Assembly: GCA_902495545.1 (NCBI GenBank) | Contig: CABUXM010000018.1 | Location: 1-28,854 of the forward strand | Direction of reading: 5' to 3' | DNA from: an uncultured Collinsella sp. | GTDB taxonomy: Bacteria; Actinomycetota; Coriobacteriia; Coriobacteriales; Coriobacteriaceae | DNA length: 28,854 bases | Shown here: piece after piece, positions 7,687-15,292 of the stretch | How the letters are laid out: each line of letters starts with the position of its first letter | How positions within the stretch are numbered: position 1 is the first letter of the stretch | Made by a program: the position numbers and the translations under genes | Notes under the pieces: model-generated | What the model saw: the letters and a program-made list of their open reading frames with translations, nothing else | Database searches by the model: none | What the model was told of the DNA's origin: nothing

Positions 7687-8706
7687 GTGGGCCATCGAGA
7701 TTCATGTGATGATTTGCGCGAGGTTCGTTGGGGCGTTTTGGGCGCCGGGCACATTTCGCATCGATTTGCATCGTCGCTCAAGAAGGTCGACGGGGCACGG
7801 CTGGTGGCTGCGGCCGGCCGCACTCCTGCGCATGTCGAGGAATTTTCCCGAGCGTTTTCGATCGATGCTGCGCATGGCCATGCCTCGGTCGACGATAACG
7901 GCGATGCGGCTTATGACGCGCTGATTGCCGACCCCGATGTCGACGCAATTTACTTGGCTCTTCCGCATGGCATGCATACGCGTTGGGCCTGTCGCGCGCT
8001 GCGCGCCGGAAAGGCCGTGCTGTGCGAAAAGCCGGCCGTTTTGAGTGAGGAAGAGGCTCTCTCGATTGCCTCCACCTCTCGCGAGCGCGGCGTGCTGTTT
8101 ATGGAGGCGATGAAGAATCGGTTTTGCCCGATGCGCACTCGCGTGAAGGACTTGCTTGCGTCGGGTGAGCTTGGCCGTATTGTCTCGATTGAAAGCGTGC
8201 AAAAGCTCGATTACGGCGAGTCTCCTTCGGGCTATCTGCTCGATCCGTTGCAGGGCGGCTGTCTATATGACATGGGCTGCTATGCAGTCGGTTGGTTTGA
8301 GGATTTGCTCGCGGGCGCTTGCGAGGTTTCGTCTCGTAAAGTTCGCTGGCGTGACGTATCGGGCGGCCGCGTCGATTGGGCCGACGAGATCCATATGAGC
8401 GTCGGCGGTATACCCATTCATATGGTGTGCGACGGCAAAGCAACATATGAAAGCCGCTTAACGATTGCCTGTGAGCGGGGCTCGTTGGAAATAGAGCGTC
8501 TCCATCGCCCCGAGCTCGCTCATGTGAAGTATTCCGACGGTCGAACGCTAGAAATAAATGCCCCGTTTGAGATCGATGATTTCTATGGCGAAATCCAGCA
8601 TGCGACCCAGCTCATCCGGGCGGGGAAACTCGAGAGTCCCGTCATGCCCCTTGCCGCCACACAGCGCTGCGCGCGTATTATCGATGCAATCCGTCTAGCC
8701 CTCTAG
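7687..8706 (+). CDS. Gfo/Idh/MocA family oxidoreductase
   Basis: This is an NAD(P)-dependent oxidoreductase of the sugar dehydrogenase type, 339 residues. The Rossmann loop reads WGVLGAGHISHRF (about residues 15-27), the conserved EKP motif appears in LCEKPAVLS, and a C-terminal alpha/beta domain follows. Members act on sugars, inositols, dihydrodiols or sugar nucleotides, and the substrate here is unknown. The start is placed at GTG 7687, just after an AAGGGGG site. A longer reading frame from 7618 only translates the upstream palindromic element. The gene lies between the aldo/keto reductase and endonuclease IV on the same strand, but the palindromes between them argue for separate control. 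Confidence 0.88.
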   Translation: MGHRDSCDDLREVRWGVLGAGHISHRFASSLKKVDGARLVAAAGRTPAHVEEFSRAFSIDAAHGHASVDDNGDAAYDALIADPDVDAIYLALPHGMHTRWACRALRAGKAVLCEKPAVLSEEEALSIASTSRERGVLFMEAMKNRFCPMRTRVKDLLASGELGRIVSIESVQKLDYGESPSGYLLDPLQGGCLYDMGCYAVGWFEDLLAGACEVSSRKVRWRDVSGGRVDWADEIHMSVGGIPIHMVCDGKATYESRLTIACERGSLEIERLHRPELAHVKYSDGRTLEINAPFEIDDFYGEIQHATQLIRAGKLESPVMPLAATQRCARIIDAIRLAL

Positions 8707-8789
8707 GACTTGGCGCTGACACGTAGGGGATCATGACGCCGGTGCCCGCGGTGTCTGGCGGCCCACATCTCTGATGCCCCTTTTATAAC

Positions 8790-8852
8790 TTGCGGTGGAA
8801 TACGGTCTGTTTGCGCCAAAATAGGGCACCAATAGACCGTATTTCACCGCAA
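8790..8852. repeat. Palindromic element copy 2, upstream of nfo
   Basis: The arms 8790-8812 and 8831-8852 pair over 22 bases with two G-U wobbles. The outer block, loop and 5' flank match copy 1, while the inner arm is CGGTCTG against AGTTCCTG in copy 1, with matching changes on the other side. Confidence 0.88.
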
Positions 8853-8873
8853 CTGATGAGGAGGGAGCTGGAG

Positions 8874-9740
8874 ATGCTGACGATTGGGTGTCATCTTTCG
8901 ACGACGAAGGGCTATCGGGCGATGGGGGAGACGGCGCTATCCATTGGCGCCAACACCTTTGCGTTCTTTACGCGCAACCCGCGTGGCGGCAAGGCGAAAG
9001 ATCTTGACATGGATGATGTGGCGGCCCTGCGCGAGCTTATGGCGCAAAACGACTTTGGTCCCCTGGTGGCGCATGCCCCGTATACCTATAACCCCTGTTC
9101 TGCCAAAGAGCGGGCGCGCGAGTTTGCCTTGGAGGCAATGGCCGAGGACTTGCAGCGTCTGGAAGCACTGCCCGGCAACTACTACAACTTCCACCCCGGC
9201 GCGCATGTGGGGCAGGGGGCTGATGCCGGCATCCAGATGATTGTCGACACCTTGTGCCAGGTGATGTTTGAGGGCCAGCAGACGACGGTACTGCTCGAGA
9301 CCATGGCGGGAAAGGGTACCGAGGTGGGCCGTAGCTTTGAAGAGCTGGCGTGCATTATCGAGGGCGTTGCCGCCAAGTGCCCAGAGCTGTCCGATAAGCT
9401 GGGCGTTTGTTTGGACACCTGCCATGTGAGCGATGCCGGCTACGACATCATCCATGATCTGGACGGCGTACTCGACGAGTTCGACCGCGTGGTGGGTATC
9501 GATCACTTGCATGCCGTACACATCAACGATTCGAAGAACCCTTGTGGCGCCCATAAAGATCGTCACGAGTGCATCGGCAAGGGATACCTTGGCAGCGAGG
9601 AATTTGGTGGCGGTATGCAGGTTATGCAGAATATTGTATCGAATGGCCGTTTGCGTTCGCTGCCGTTTATTTTGGAGACTCCGAACGAACTTGCAGGTTA
9701 TGCAGCTGAAATTAGACTATTAAGGTCATTGCAGCAGTAA
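8874..9740 (+). CDS. nfo: Endonuclease IV (AP endonuclease)
   Basis: This zinc enzyme incises DNA 5' to abasic sites in base excision repair. At 288 residues it has normal length. Family landmarks in order are IGCHLS at the start, AHAPYTYNPCS, NFHPGAH, LLETMAGKGTEVG, GVCLDTCHVSDAGYDI, HINDSKNPCGAHKDRHECIGKGYLG and FILETPN. These carry the His, Glu and Asp ligands of the three-metal site. The ATG at 8874 follows AGGAGGGA. As with its neighbour, the longer in-frame reading from 8790 only translates the palindromic element. No strong terminator is seen after it before the importer promoter at 9802. Confidence 0.95.
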   Translation: MLTIGCHLSTTKGYRAMGETALSIGANTFAFFTRNPRGGKAKDLDMDDVAALRELMAQNDFGPLVAHAPYTYNPCSAKERAREFALEAMAEDLQRLEALPGNYYNFHPGAHVGQGADAGIQMIVDTLCQVMFEGQQTTVLLETMAGKGTEVGRSFEELACIIEGVAAKCPELSDKLGVCLDTCHVSDAGYDIIHDLDGVLDEFDRVVGIDHLHAVHINDSKNPCGAHKDRHECIGKGYLGSEEFGGGMQVMQNIVSNGRLRSLPFILETPNELAGYAAEIRLLRSLQQ

Positions 9741-9801
9741 TGACTGTTACAAAGTGGAGTGTTCCATTCACGTTATGGGTTTGTTTCAATCAGTTTTCTC
9801 A

Positions 9802-9830
9802 TTGCAGATTCGTAATTCCGGGTGCATAAT
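9802..9830 (+). promoter_or_regulatory. Promoter of the amino-acid ABC importer operon
   Basis: TTGCAG (9802-9807), a 17-bp spacer and CATAAT (9825-9830) preceded by TG, an extended -10. It lies 57 bases before the lipoprotein start. Confidence 0.7.
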
Positions 9831-9887
9831 AGCCAACAGTTTTTGCAGACCTCTGAATCAAACGAGGTCACCGGAAGGAGACTGATT

Positions 9888-10748
9888 ATGAAGCTTAAGA
9901 AGCTTGGCGCATTTGCCGCCACAGGCGCCATGGCGCTCGCCCTCGCACTGACGGGCTGCGGCTCGTCCAACGCCACCTCTGGTTCTGATGCCGGTTCCAG
10001 CAGCTCTGACGACGCTAAGGTCGAGAAGGTCGACGGCTCCAAGGAGTACGCGCTCGTCAAGGACGGTACACTGACCGTCGGCACCTCTGCCGAGTACGCT
10101 CCGTTTGAGTACAAGGATGACAACGGCGATTATCAGGGCTTTGACCTTGAGCTCATCAAGGCTATCGGCGACAAGCTGGGCCTGGATGTCGAGTATGTCA
10201 ACAATGACTTTGACACGCTGGTTCCGGGCGTCGCTTCGGGCGCCAAGTATGACGTTTCCATCGCGGCTATCACCGACACGCCCGAGCGTGAGAAGGAAGT
10301 CACTTTCTCTGATTCCTATTACATGGACGATCAGGCTATCGTGACCAAGGTCGATAACACCGACATTACGGCCGACAACTACAGCGAGAAGCTCAACAAC
10401 GCTGACGCTACCATCATCGTCCAGTCTGGCTCGACCGCCGAGGCCTTTGCCCAGGAGAACTTCCCCAAGGCCAAGATTGTCCCCTACAAGGACGCTACCG
10501 AGTGCTTCAGCGCCCTGCAGTCCGATAAGGGCGACGCCGTAGTCACCAACCGCTCCGTTGCCAGCCAGCTGACCGCCGAGCAGTTCAACACCTGCCAGAC
10601 CATCAAGCAGATCAGCACCGGCGAGGAGTACGCCATCGCCATCAACCAGGGCAACACCAAGCTCAAGGACGACATCAACCAGGCCATCAAGGACCTGACC
10701 GACGACGGTACCGTTGACGCCCTCATGGCTAAGTACAACATCAAGTAA
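9888..10748 (+). CDS. Amino-acid ABC transporter substrate-binding lipoprotein
   Basis: The extracellular solute-binding component (SBP family 3) captures a polar or charged amino acid for import. The 286-residue product starts with a lipoprotein signal peptide ending in LTGC (Cys24), then a Ser/Asp-rich linker, then the binding domain from about residue 50 (KDGTLTVGTSAEYAPFEYKD, GFDLELIKAIGDKLG, AAITDTPEREKEVTFSDSYY). The arrangement fits the glutamine, cystine or histidine/arginine groups; specificity cannot be read with confidence. The ATG at 9888 follows GGAAGGAG. A hairpin terminator between it and the permease gene probably gives more binding protein than membrane parts, as is usual. 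Confidence 0.92.
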   Translation: MKLKKLGAFAATGAMALALALTGCGSSNATSGSDAGSSSSDDAKVEKVDGSKEYALVKDGTLTVGTSAEYAPFEYKDDNGDYQGFDLELIKAIGDKLGLDVEYVNNDFDTLVPGVASGAKYDVSIAAITDTPEREKEVTFSDSYYMDDQAIVTKVDNTDITADNYSEKLNNADATIIVQSGSTAEAFAQENFPKAKIVPYKDATECFSALQSDKGDAVVTNRSVASQLTAEQFNTCQTIKQISTGEEYAIAINQGNTKLKDDINQAIKDLTDDGTVDALMAKYNIK

Positions 10749-10770
10749 AATAGCTACTTGATTGCGCGCG

Positions 10771-10801
10771 GGCCCTTTCCGTTTTGGCGGAGAGGGCCTT
10801 T
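10771..10801 (+). terminator. Partial terminator between binding protein and permease
   Basis: GGCCCTTTCCG (10771-10781) pairs with CGGAGAGGGCC (10788-10798), followed by TTT. It lies inside the operon, so it may reduce downstream expression. Confidence 0.65.
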
Positions 10802-10866
10802 GCGCTTCTCTTGACGGAGAGCTTTTCCGTCTCGTTTTGCCGGCAACTTCTACGATAGGAGCCACC

Positions 10867-12228
10867 TTGTCTCGACTGAACAAAGGGGCCGCGGAGCAGC
10901 GTTTTCCACTGCCCTCGATGCTCCAAAAGCTGGCCTGTGCCCTGGCTGTGGCGCTCGCCCTGGTATGCGCGGGGGCCTGCGTGCCCACGACCGCCCACGC
11001 GCTTGAGACCGCAAAGATTACCGCCCGACCCAATACCGGTTCGGGTAGCGATGTGGTCGGCGGCACCGAGACGCGCATCACTTGGGAAGTTCAGGCCGAT
11101 GCCGACGAGGAGCTGAGCGGTCTTTCGCTGACGTTTGTCGACGGCACGACGTTTGGTACCGATGACACGCGATTGACGATGCTCTCGGGCGAGGACCTCA
11201 TGGATCGTACGCCCATGAAGCCCACGTGCAAGGCTGACGGCCAGACGCTCAAGATTGACTTTGGCGAGACGGCGCCTGCCGGCGGTTTTTTCCGTGTCGA
11301 GGTTTACGGTGTGACGTTTCCCGTCGAGGGCGGCGATGAGGCCTTTAGCGGCACCTATACGCTCGCCGACGGTTCGACCAAGAAGATTTCCAAGATTCCT
11401 CCCGTCGAGATTAAGGGCGTGACGGCATTCGATAACTTCCTGGCCGACCTTAAGGAGCAGCCGTGGGTCGAGGCCTGGAACTCCAATATGTTCCTGCGCC
11501 TGTTCTTAAACCCGGTCATTTTGGTCCAAAGCCTGCCGATCGTCTTTAAGGGCTTCCTCATGTCGCTCTCGATCGTGCTCGTGGCGTTTCCGCTGGCAAT
11601 CCCCTTTGGCTTTGCCTTGTCGCTCATGCGCATCTCCAAGTCGCGCATCCTGCGTTGCCTTGCCGGCATCTATGTGAATATCATTCGCGGTACGCCGGCG
11701 TTCCTGCAGATCTATATCGCGTTCTTCGGTCTGCCGTTGGCCGGCGTCAAGGTGGACGACTATGTCTTGGGCGTCATCGTCATGGCCATGAACTCGTCTG
11801 CGTACCTGTGCGAGATCTTCCGTGCCGGTATTCAATCGATCCCCAAGGGCCAAAACGAGGCTGCTCGCTCTCTGGGCATGAATGCCTTCCAGACGCTGCT
11901 CTACGTTATGATTCCGCAGACGTTCCGCAATGTTTTGCCTACGCTGACCAGCGAGTTTATCTTGCTTTACAAGGATACGTCGCTGCTTGCCGCCGTGGGT
12001 GTGGTCGAGATCGTCATGAACGCCCGTACCATCGTGGCCACGACGGGCTCCATTACACCGTACGTGGTTGCCGCCCTGTTCTATCTGGTCATCACCCTGC
12101 CGCTCGCTCGCTTGGTGAGCGGTCTTGAGGCAAGGCTTTTGGGCACGACCGAGACCAAGAAGAAGCGTCCCGCCAAGAGCGCCGGGCAGGTTGTCGCTAC
12201 GCCTGCCGATCACATCGCCGGTCTGTAA
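10867..12228 (+). CDS. Amino-acid ABC permease with extra N-terminal extracytoplasmic domain
   Basis: The C-terminal half (from about residue 215) is a polar amino-acid permease of the His/Glu/Gln type. It has several membrane segments and the EAA loop NEAARSLGMNAFQTLLYVMI followed by a YKDTSLLAAVG segment. The N-terminal half is unusual: a signal-peptide-like hydrophobic stretch with AHA near residue 45, then about 150 soluble residues of beta-rich composition (for example ITWEVQADADEELSGLSLTF). Ordinary permeases of this family are about 220 residues; this one is 453. The TTG at 10867 is chosen for the AGGAG site five bases upstream; an ATG at 10918 has none. The N-terminal domain should face outside, perhaps interacting with the binding lipoprotein. 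Confidence 0.85.
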   Translation: MSRLNKGAAEQRFPLPSMLQKLACALAVALALVCAGACVPTTAHALETAKITARPNTGSGSDVVGGTETRITWEVQADADEELSGLSLTFVDGTTFGTDDTRLTMLSGEDLMDRTPMKPTCKADGQTLKIDFGETAPAGGFFRVEVYGVTFPVEGGDEAFSGTYTLADGSTKKISKIPPVEIKGVTAFDNFLADLKEQPWVEAWNSNMFLRLFLNPVILVQSLPIVFKGFLMSLSIVLVAFPLAIPFGFALSLMRISKSRILRCLAGIYVNIIRGTPAFLQIYIAFFGLPLAGVKVDDYVLGVIVMAMNSSAYLCEIFRAGIQSIPKGQNEAARSLGMNAFQTLLYVMIPQTFRNVLPTLTSEFILLYKDTSLLAAVGVVEIVMNARTIVATTGSITPYVVAALFYLVITLPLARLVSGLEARLLGTTETKKKRPAKSAGQVVATPADHIAGL

Positions 12229-12240
12229 GGAGGTCCTATC

Positions 12241-12993
12241 ATGAGCGAAACCAATAACTCGAACGAGGTCGTCGTCAGCATCAAGAACCTCCAGAAGGCC
12301 TTTGGCGATAACGTGGTCCTGCGCGATATCGATCTGGATGTGCACAAGGGCGAGGTCGTCGTAGTCCTGGGTCCTTCGGGCTCGGGCAAGTCGACGATGC
12401 TTCGCTGCATCAACCGTCTGGAGCATCCCACGAGTGGCTCGATTGTCGTTGAGGGTGTGGACGTGTGCGCCAAGGGCGTCGACCTTAACAAGGTGCGCAC
12501 GCATCTGGGTATGGTGTTCCAGCAGTTCAATTTGTTCCCGCACCTCTCAGTCAAAAAGAACGTCATGCTCGCGCAGCAGAAGGTGCTCAAGCGCAGCAAG
12601 GAAGAGGCCGAGAAGATTGCCGTCGAGGAGCTGACCAAGGTCGGTCTTGCCGAGCGTATCGACTTTATGCCGAGCCAACTCTCGGGCGGCCAGCAGCAGC
12701 GCGTTGCCATCGCTCGCGCCCTGTCGATGAACCCTCACGTTATGCTCTTTGACGAGGCCACGTCGGCGCTCGATCCCGAGCTGGTTCGCGACGTTCTGGG
12801 TGTCATGCGCGACCTGGCACGCGATGGCATGACCATGATCGTCGTGACGCACGAGATGGGCTTTGCCCGTGACGTCGCCGACCGCGTCGTCTTTATGGAC
12901 GGCGGCGTTATCGTGGAAGAGGGCACGCCGAGCGAGGTCTTCGACCATCCCAAGAGCGAACGCACCAAGGCGTTTTTGGGCAATATCTCGTAG
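12241..12993 (+). CDS. Amino-acid ABC transporter ATP-binding protein
   Basis: This is the cytoplasmic ATPase of the importer, 250 residues, GlnQ/HisP group. Walker A GPSGSGKST is at 44-52, the Q-loop is in MVFQQFNLFPHLSV, the signature LSGGQQQRVAIARA begins at 147, and Walker B VMLFDEATSALDPE begins at 167. The switch His is in VVTHEMGFA. It starts 12 bases after the permease stop with an AAGGAGG site, and it ends the operon before a very strong terminator. It should energise uptake of the amino acid bound by the lipoprotein encoded first. Confidence 0.95.
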   Translation: MSETNNSNEVVVSIKNLQKAFGDNVVLRDIDLDVHKGEVVVVLGPSGSGKSTMLRCINRLEHPTSGSIVVEGVDVCAKGVDLNKVRTHLGMVFQQFNLFPHLSVKKNVMLAQQKVLKRSKEEAEKIAVEELTKVGLAERIDFMPSQLSGGQQQRVAIARALSMNPHVMLFDEATSALDPELVRDVLGVMRDLARDGMTMIVVTHEMGFARDVADRVVFMDGGVIVEEGTPSEVFDHPKSERTKAFLGNIS

Positions 12994-13015
12994 CCGGTTG
13001 ATGTAACTGCCGTTA

Positions 13016-13059
13016 CAAAATAGCGGGGGCTGGACTTGAATCCAGCCCCCGCTATTTTG
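13016..13059. terminator. Perfect bidirectional terminator
   Basis: Perfect 19-bp arms (13016-13034 and 13041-13059) enclose a six-base loop, with A- and T-rich ends on both sides. It separates the ABC importer operon from the convergent flavodoxin gene. Confidence 0.9.
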
Positions 13060-13110
13060 TAGGGATGAGGATGCGCTTTGATGCAGGCTCTTTTGGAGGC
13101 CCTGGGTTCG

Positions 13111-13530
13111 TTACGCGAGCTCGGCTCCGAGGGCCTTGCAAGCGGTCTCGCCCTCATCATCGGGCGCATCGTAGCAGATGACGGAATCGACGACGTTGAC
13201 GCCCGCCTCGTCGGCGTCTGCCTTCCAGTTGTCCATCCATTCGCCCTCGGCCCACGAATAAGAGCCAAAGAGGACGACCTTCTTGTCACCGAGGGTCTCC
13301 TTGACCTCGTCCCACATAGGCTGGAACTCGTCATACTCAAGCTCCTCGGAACCCATGGCGGGGCAGCCGAAGGCAATGGCGTCATAGTTGGCGGCCTTGT
13401 CTGCGGAGAAGTCGGCGCAGGAGATGACCTCTGCCTCGGCGCCGGCACCGGTTGCACCCTCGGCAACGAAGTTTGCCATGGCCTCGGTGTTGCCTGTACC
13501 GCTCCAGTAGACGACGGCGATCTTGCTCAT
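13111..13530 (-). CDS. Flavodoxin
   Basis: This small FMN electron carrier has 139 residues, the normal short-chain length. The phosphate-binding loop is WSGTGNTEAMA (residues 9-19). The later FMN-contact loops are visible as FGCPAMGSEEL and FGSYSWAEGEWMDNW. The ATG at 13530 follows AAAGGA. A longer open frame upstream in the same phase is only a shadow of the next gene. Flavodoxins replace ferredoxin under iron limitation in many bacteria. Its coupling to a DUF3793 gene just upstream on the same strand, plus a possible DtxR-like box in front of that gene, supports such a role by inference. Confidence 0.93.
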   Translation of the reverse strand: MSKIAVVYWSGTGNTEAMANFVAEGATGAGAEAEVISCADFSADKAANYDAIAFGCPAMGSEELEYDEFQPMWDEVKETLGDKKVVLFGSYSWAEGEWMDNWKADADEAGVNVVDSVICYDAPDDEGETACKALGAELA

Positions 13531-13576
13531 ATGTTTTCCTTTCGGTTGTGCGGCGTGCGGCCGCGTCTTGTATGCT

Positions 13577-14281
13577 CTATCGGGTTGCCTGGACAAGTTG
13601 TCCCAGGGTGCAGCCCTGTTGATAGATGTAGGTAAGGTATTGCGTGCATGCGCGATAGGAATCGAAGGTCGTGAGCGCCTGCTCAACGTTTGTGTATACC
13701 TTCCATGCGCCAAAGACCTTATAGTTTTCGCCGTGCTGGACGATAAACTGATGGACATCTTCGTAGGGATAGCCCAAAAAATAGCCAATTTCGTGGGGGA
13801 ACTCGCACGTGCGCCCCGTATCGCAGCGCCTATTTCGCGCGAGTGCGCAGACACTGCCGTCATAGGCGCTTTCTGCGGCATTGCTGCTTGCCAGCGTGAT
13901 GCGCGCGGCGAGATGCACCAGGGATGCGGGCAGGTTGTGGACATCGTAGCCTTCGGCGGCAAGCGCCGTCGCGGCGCGGGGGTCGGAGAAGTATCGCATG
14001 AGGTCCGCAGGGCGGTACACATAGATGAGCGCTCCGCAGGGGCGCCAGACCAAAACGCTCATATGGATCCCGAGTGGCTGGAGCTCGCGGTTGCATTGGG
14101 CTATGACGGCGAGCAGGCGAGAGCGTCGCTCTTCGATATGGGCGGCGCCGGGTTTTCCGTTTTGGTTGGCGTAAACGCCGGGATAGGTAAAGAGCGAAGC
14201 CGGCTTGATACCTGCGAGCGTAGGGGAGCAGTTGCGCACGACAGCCGTTTGGTATGTTGGGATGTCAATGGTTCGAGTCAC
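13577..14281 (-). CDS. DUF3793 family protein
   Basis: This 234-residue protein has the hallmarks of the DUF3793 family: WRPCGALIYVYRP in the middle and FPHEIGYFLGYPYEDVHQFI followed by NYKVFGAWKVYTN near the C-terminus. Biochemical function is unknown. The start is a GTG at 14281 with AAAGGAG four bases upstream. It is first in a two-gene unit with flavodoxin, 46 bases apart, an arrangement I associate with iron or redox metabolism in anaerobes. Several cysteines (NRRCDTGRTCEFPHE) could bind metal, but this is not established. The promoter lies at 14321-14348 with a candidate iron-regulator box over the -10. Confidence 0.8.
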   Translation of the reverse strand: MTRTIDIPTYQTAVVRNCSPTLAGIKPASLFTYPGVYANQNGKPGAAHIEERRSRLLAVIAQCNRELQPLGIHMSVLVWRPCGALIYVYRPADLMRYFSDPRAATALAAEGYDVHNLPASLVHLAARITLASSNAAESAYDGSVCALARNRRCDTGRTCEFPHEIGYFLGYPYEDVHQFIVQHGENYKVFGAWKVYTNVEQALTTFDSYRACTQYLTYIYQQGCTLGQLVQATR

Positions 14282-14306
14282 GATGCTCCTTTCGGGTCCT
14301 CAGTTG

Positions 14307-14325
14307 TTAGCCTAGGAAAACTTAT
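14307..14325. promoter_or_regulatory. Possible DtxR/IdeR-like iron box
   Basis: The 19 bases beginning TTAGCCTAGG match the IdeR/DtxR consensus (TTAGGTTAGGCTAACCTAA) at 13 positions by my count and overlap the -10 of the DUF3793-flavodoxin promoter. The match is only moderate. Confidence 0.3.
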
Positions 14326-14348
14326 ACACGAAAGTAAGCCATGGTCAA
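14321..14348 (-). promoter_or_regulatory. Promoter of DUF3793-flavodoxin
   Basis: On the minus strand TTGACC (14348-14343), a 16-bp spacer and TATAAG (14326-14321) form a good promoter. Confidence 0.6.
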
Positions 14349-14374
14349 CAAAAAAGTTTGAAGAGGGAAACTAA

Positions 14375-14405
14375 TTGACCGAACGGACACGATTTTGGGT
14401 TAAGA
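14375..14405 (+). promoter_or_regulatory. Possible promoter of the HMA-domain gene
   Basis: TTGACC (14375-14380) and TTAAGA (14400-14405) are separated by 19 bases, a long spacer of the kind used by MerR-type metal activators. No clear dyad lies in the spacer. Confidence 0.4.
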
Positions 14406-14410
14406 TGGGG

Positions 14411-14427
14411 ACACCCCATGGGGGTAT
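14411..14427. promoter_or_regulatory. CsoR-like operator dyad
   Basis: ACACCCCATGGGGGTAT is a near-palindrome of the C-tract/G-tract type bound by CsoR copper repressors. It lies just downstream of the predicted -10 and 29 bases before the start of the HMA-domain gene. Confidence 0.45.
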
Positions 14428-14456
14428 CTAGATAGTGCTACTTGAAAGGGGAACGC

Positions 14457-14840
14457 ATGAGCGACTTGCTCAACCCTGCGAATCTCATCGTGTTGGCCGT
14501 CATTGCCGTCGGCATGTTTTTTGGACTGCGTCGCATTGTCGCTTCGACACACGGAAAGAGCTGCTGCAGCGATGGTGCGAGCGGCAAGAAGGCCAAAAAG
14601 GTTGTTGTGGTGGATACCGATGCATCGCACTATCCCTATAGCGATGAGCTGCTCATCGGCGGCATGAGCTGTGACGGCTGCGCTCAGAACGTAGCCAATG
14701 CCCTCAATGCACTGGATGGCGTGTGGGCAACGGTGACGTATGCGGACCACACGGCACGCGTGCGCTCCAAGCAGCCGGTTGATCGTGATGTCCTCGAGAA
14801 GGCCGTGAAAGACGCGGGCTACTACGTCATGACGCTGTAA
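14457..14840 (+). CDS. Membrane-anchored heavy-metal-associated (HMA) domain protein
   Basis: The 127-residue protein has one N-terminal membrane helix (about residues 8-26), a short Cys pair (GKSCCSDG) resembling FeoB-associated Cys-rich proteins, a charged linker, and a C-terminal HMA domain starting at about residue 64 with the metal site GGMSCDGC (Cys72 and Cys75). Such domains bind Cu(I) or similar soft metals and pass them to P-type ATPases. The ATG at 14457 follows AAAGGGG; an upstream in-frame ATG at 14442 lacks a site. No ATPase is in the window, so its partner is elsewhere. A CsoR-like dyad in its promoter region supports copper response. Confidence 0.82.
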   Translation: MSDLLNPANLIVLAVIAVGMFFGLRRIVASTHGKSCCSDGASGKKAKKVVVVDTDASHYPYSDELLIGGMSCDGCAQNVANALNALDGVWATVTYADHTARVRSKQPVDRDVLEKAVKDAGYYVMTL

Positions 14841-14866
14841 GCGTTGCTCTGGATGCGCGTCCTTGT

Positions 14867-15292
14867 CTAGGCTCGTCCGCGTAGCTCGATGTCCTGGATG
14901 TCGTCGAAGTCGATGGCGATATCCCTGAGTTTGAGTAGCTTGAACGCAGGGAGCACCTCATCAAGGATGCCCGTGCGAGTGCGATAGCCGTACGCATCGT
15001 AATAGGTGACGCGCACCAAGTCGCCGCGTTTGAGGCCCTCGAGCTTTTGCGAAAGCTCGAGGGCTTTTTCTTCTGTGAGTTCGCATTTTGGCTCGGCGGT
15101 GATCTCTTGTTTACGCACGAGCTCGTAGTATCCCGTGAGGGCGGCAAAGGGCATAAACTGCGCGGCACGGCCGGCACGGACGGTGCCGTTGGCGGTGAGC
15201 TTTGGGTCGGCGGAACGACGTCTTCCCTCGGGGTCCGCTAGGCGTTCAAAAGGTGTCGGTGGCCGCATCGGCTGTTGTTGGGACTTAGGCAC
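14867..15292 (-). CDS. YolD-like protein, partner of the Y-family polymerase
   Basis: This 141-residue protein shows YolD-family features: RAAQFMPFAALTGYYELVRKQE in the first half, followed by a helical region (ELTEEKALELSQKLEGLKRGDLVRVTYYDAYG) and a short beta-rich end. YolD-like proteins are encoded next to UvrX/YqjW-type polymerases in Gram-positive SOS operons and are proposed to work with them, as UmuD does with UmuC. It overlaps the polymerase gene by 8 bases (ATG at 15292, polymerase stop at 15287-15285), so the two are translationally coupled. The longer N-terminus (FERLADPEGRRRSADPKLTANG) is charged and probably flexible. Confidence 0.82.
   Translation of the reverse strand: MPKSQQQPMRPPTPFERLADPEGRRRSADPKLTANGTVRAGRAAQFMPFAALTGYYELVRKQEITAEPKCELTEEKALELSQKLEGLKRGDLVRVTYYDAYGYRTRTGILDEVLPAFKLLKLRDIAIDFDDIQDIELRGRA

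Noticed and set aside
9858..11081. 407-residue antisense frame over the binding-protein gene
   Set aside because: Crosses a promoter, two starts and a terminator of the importer operon; composition is that of a shadow.
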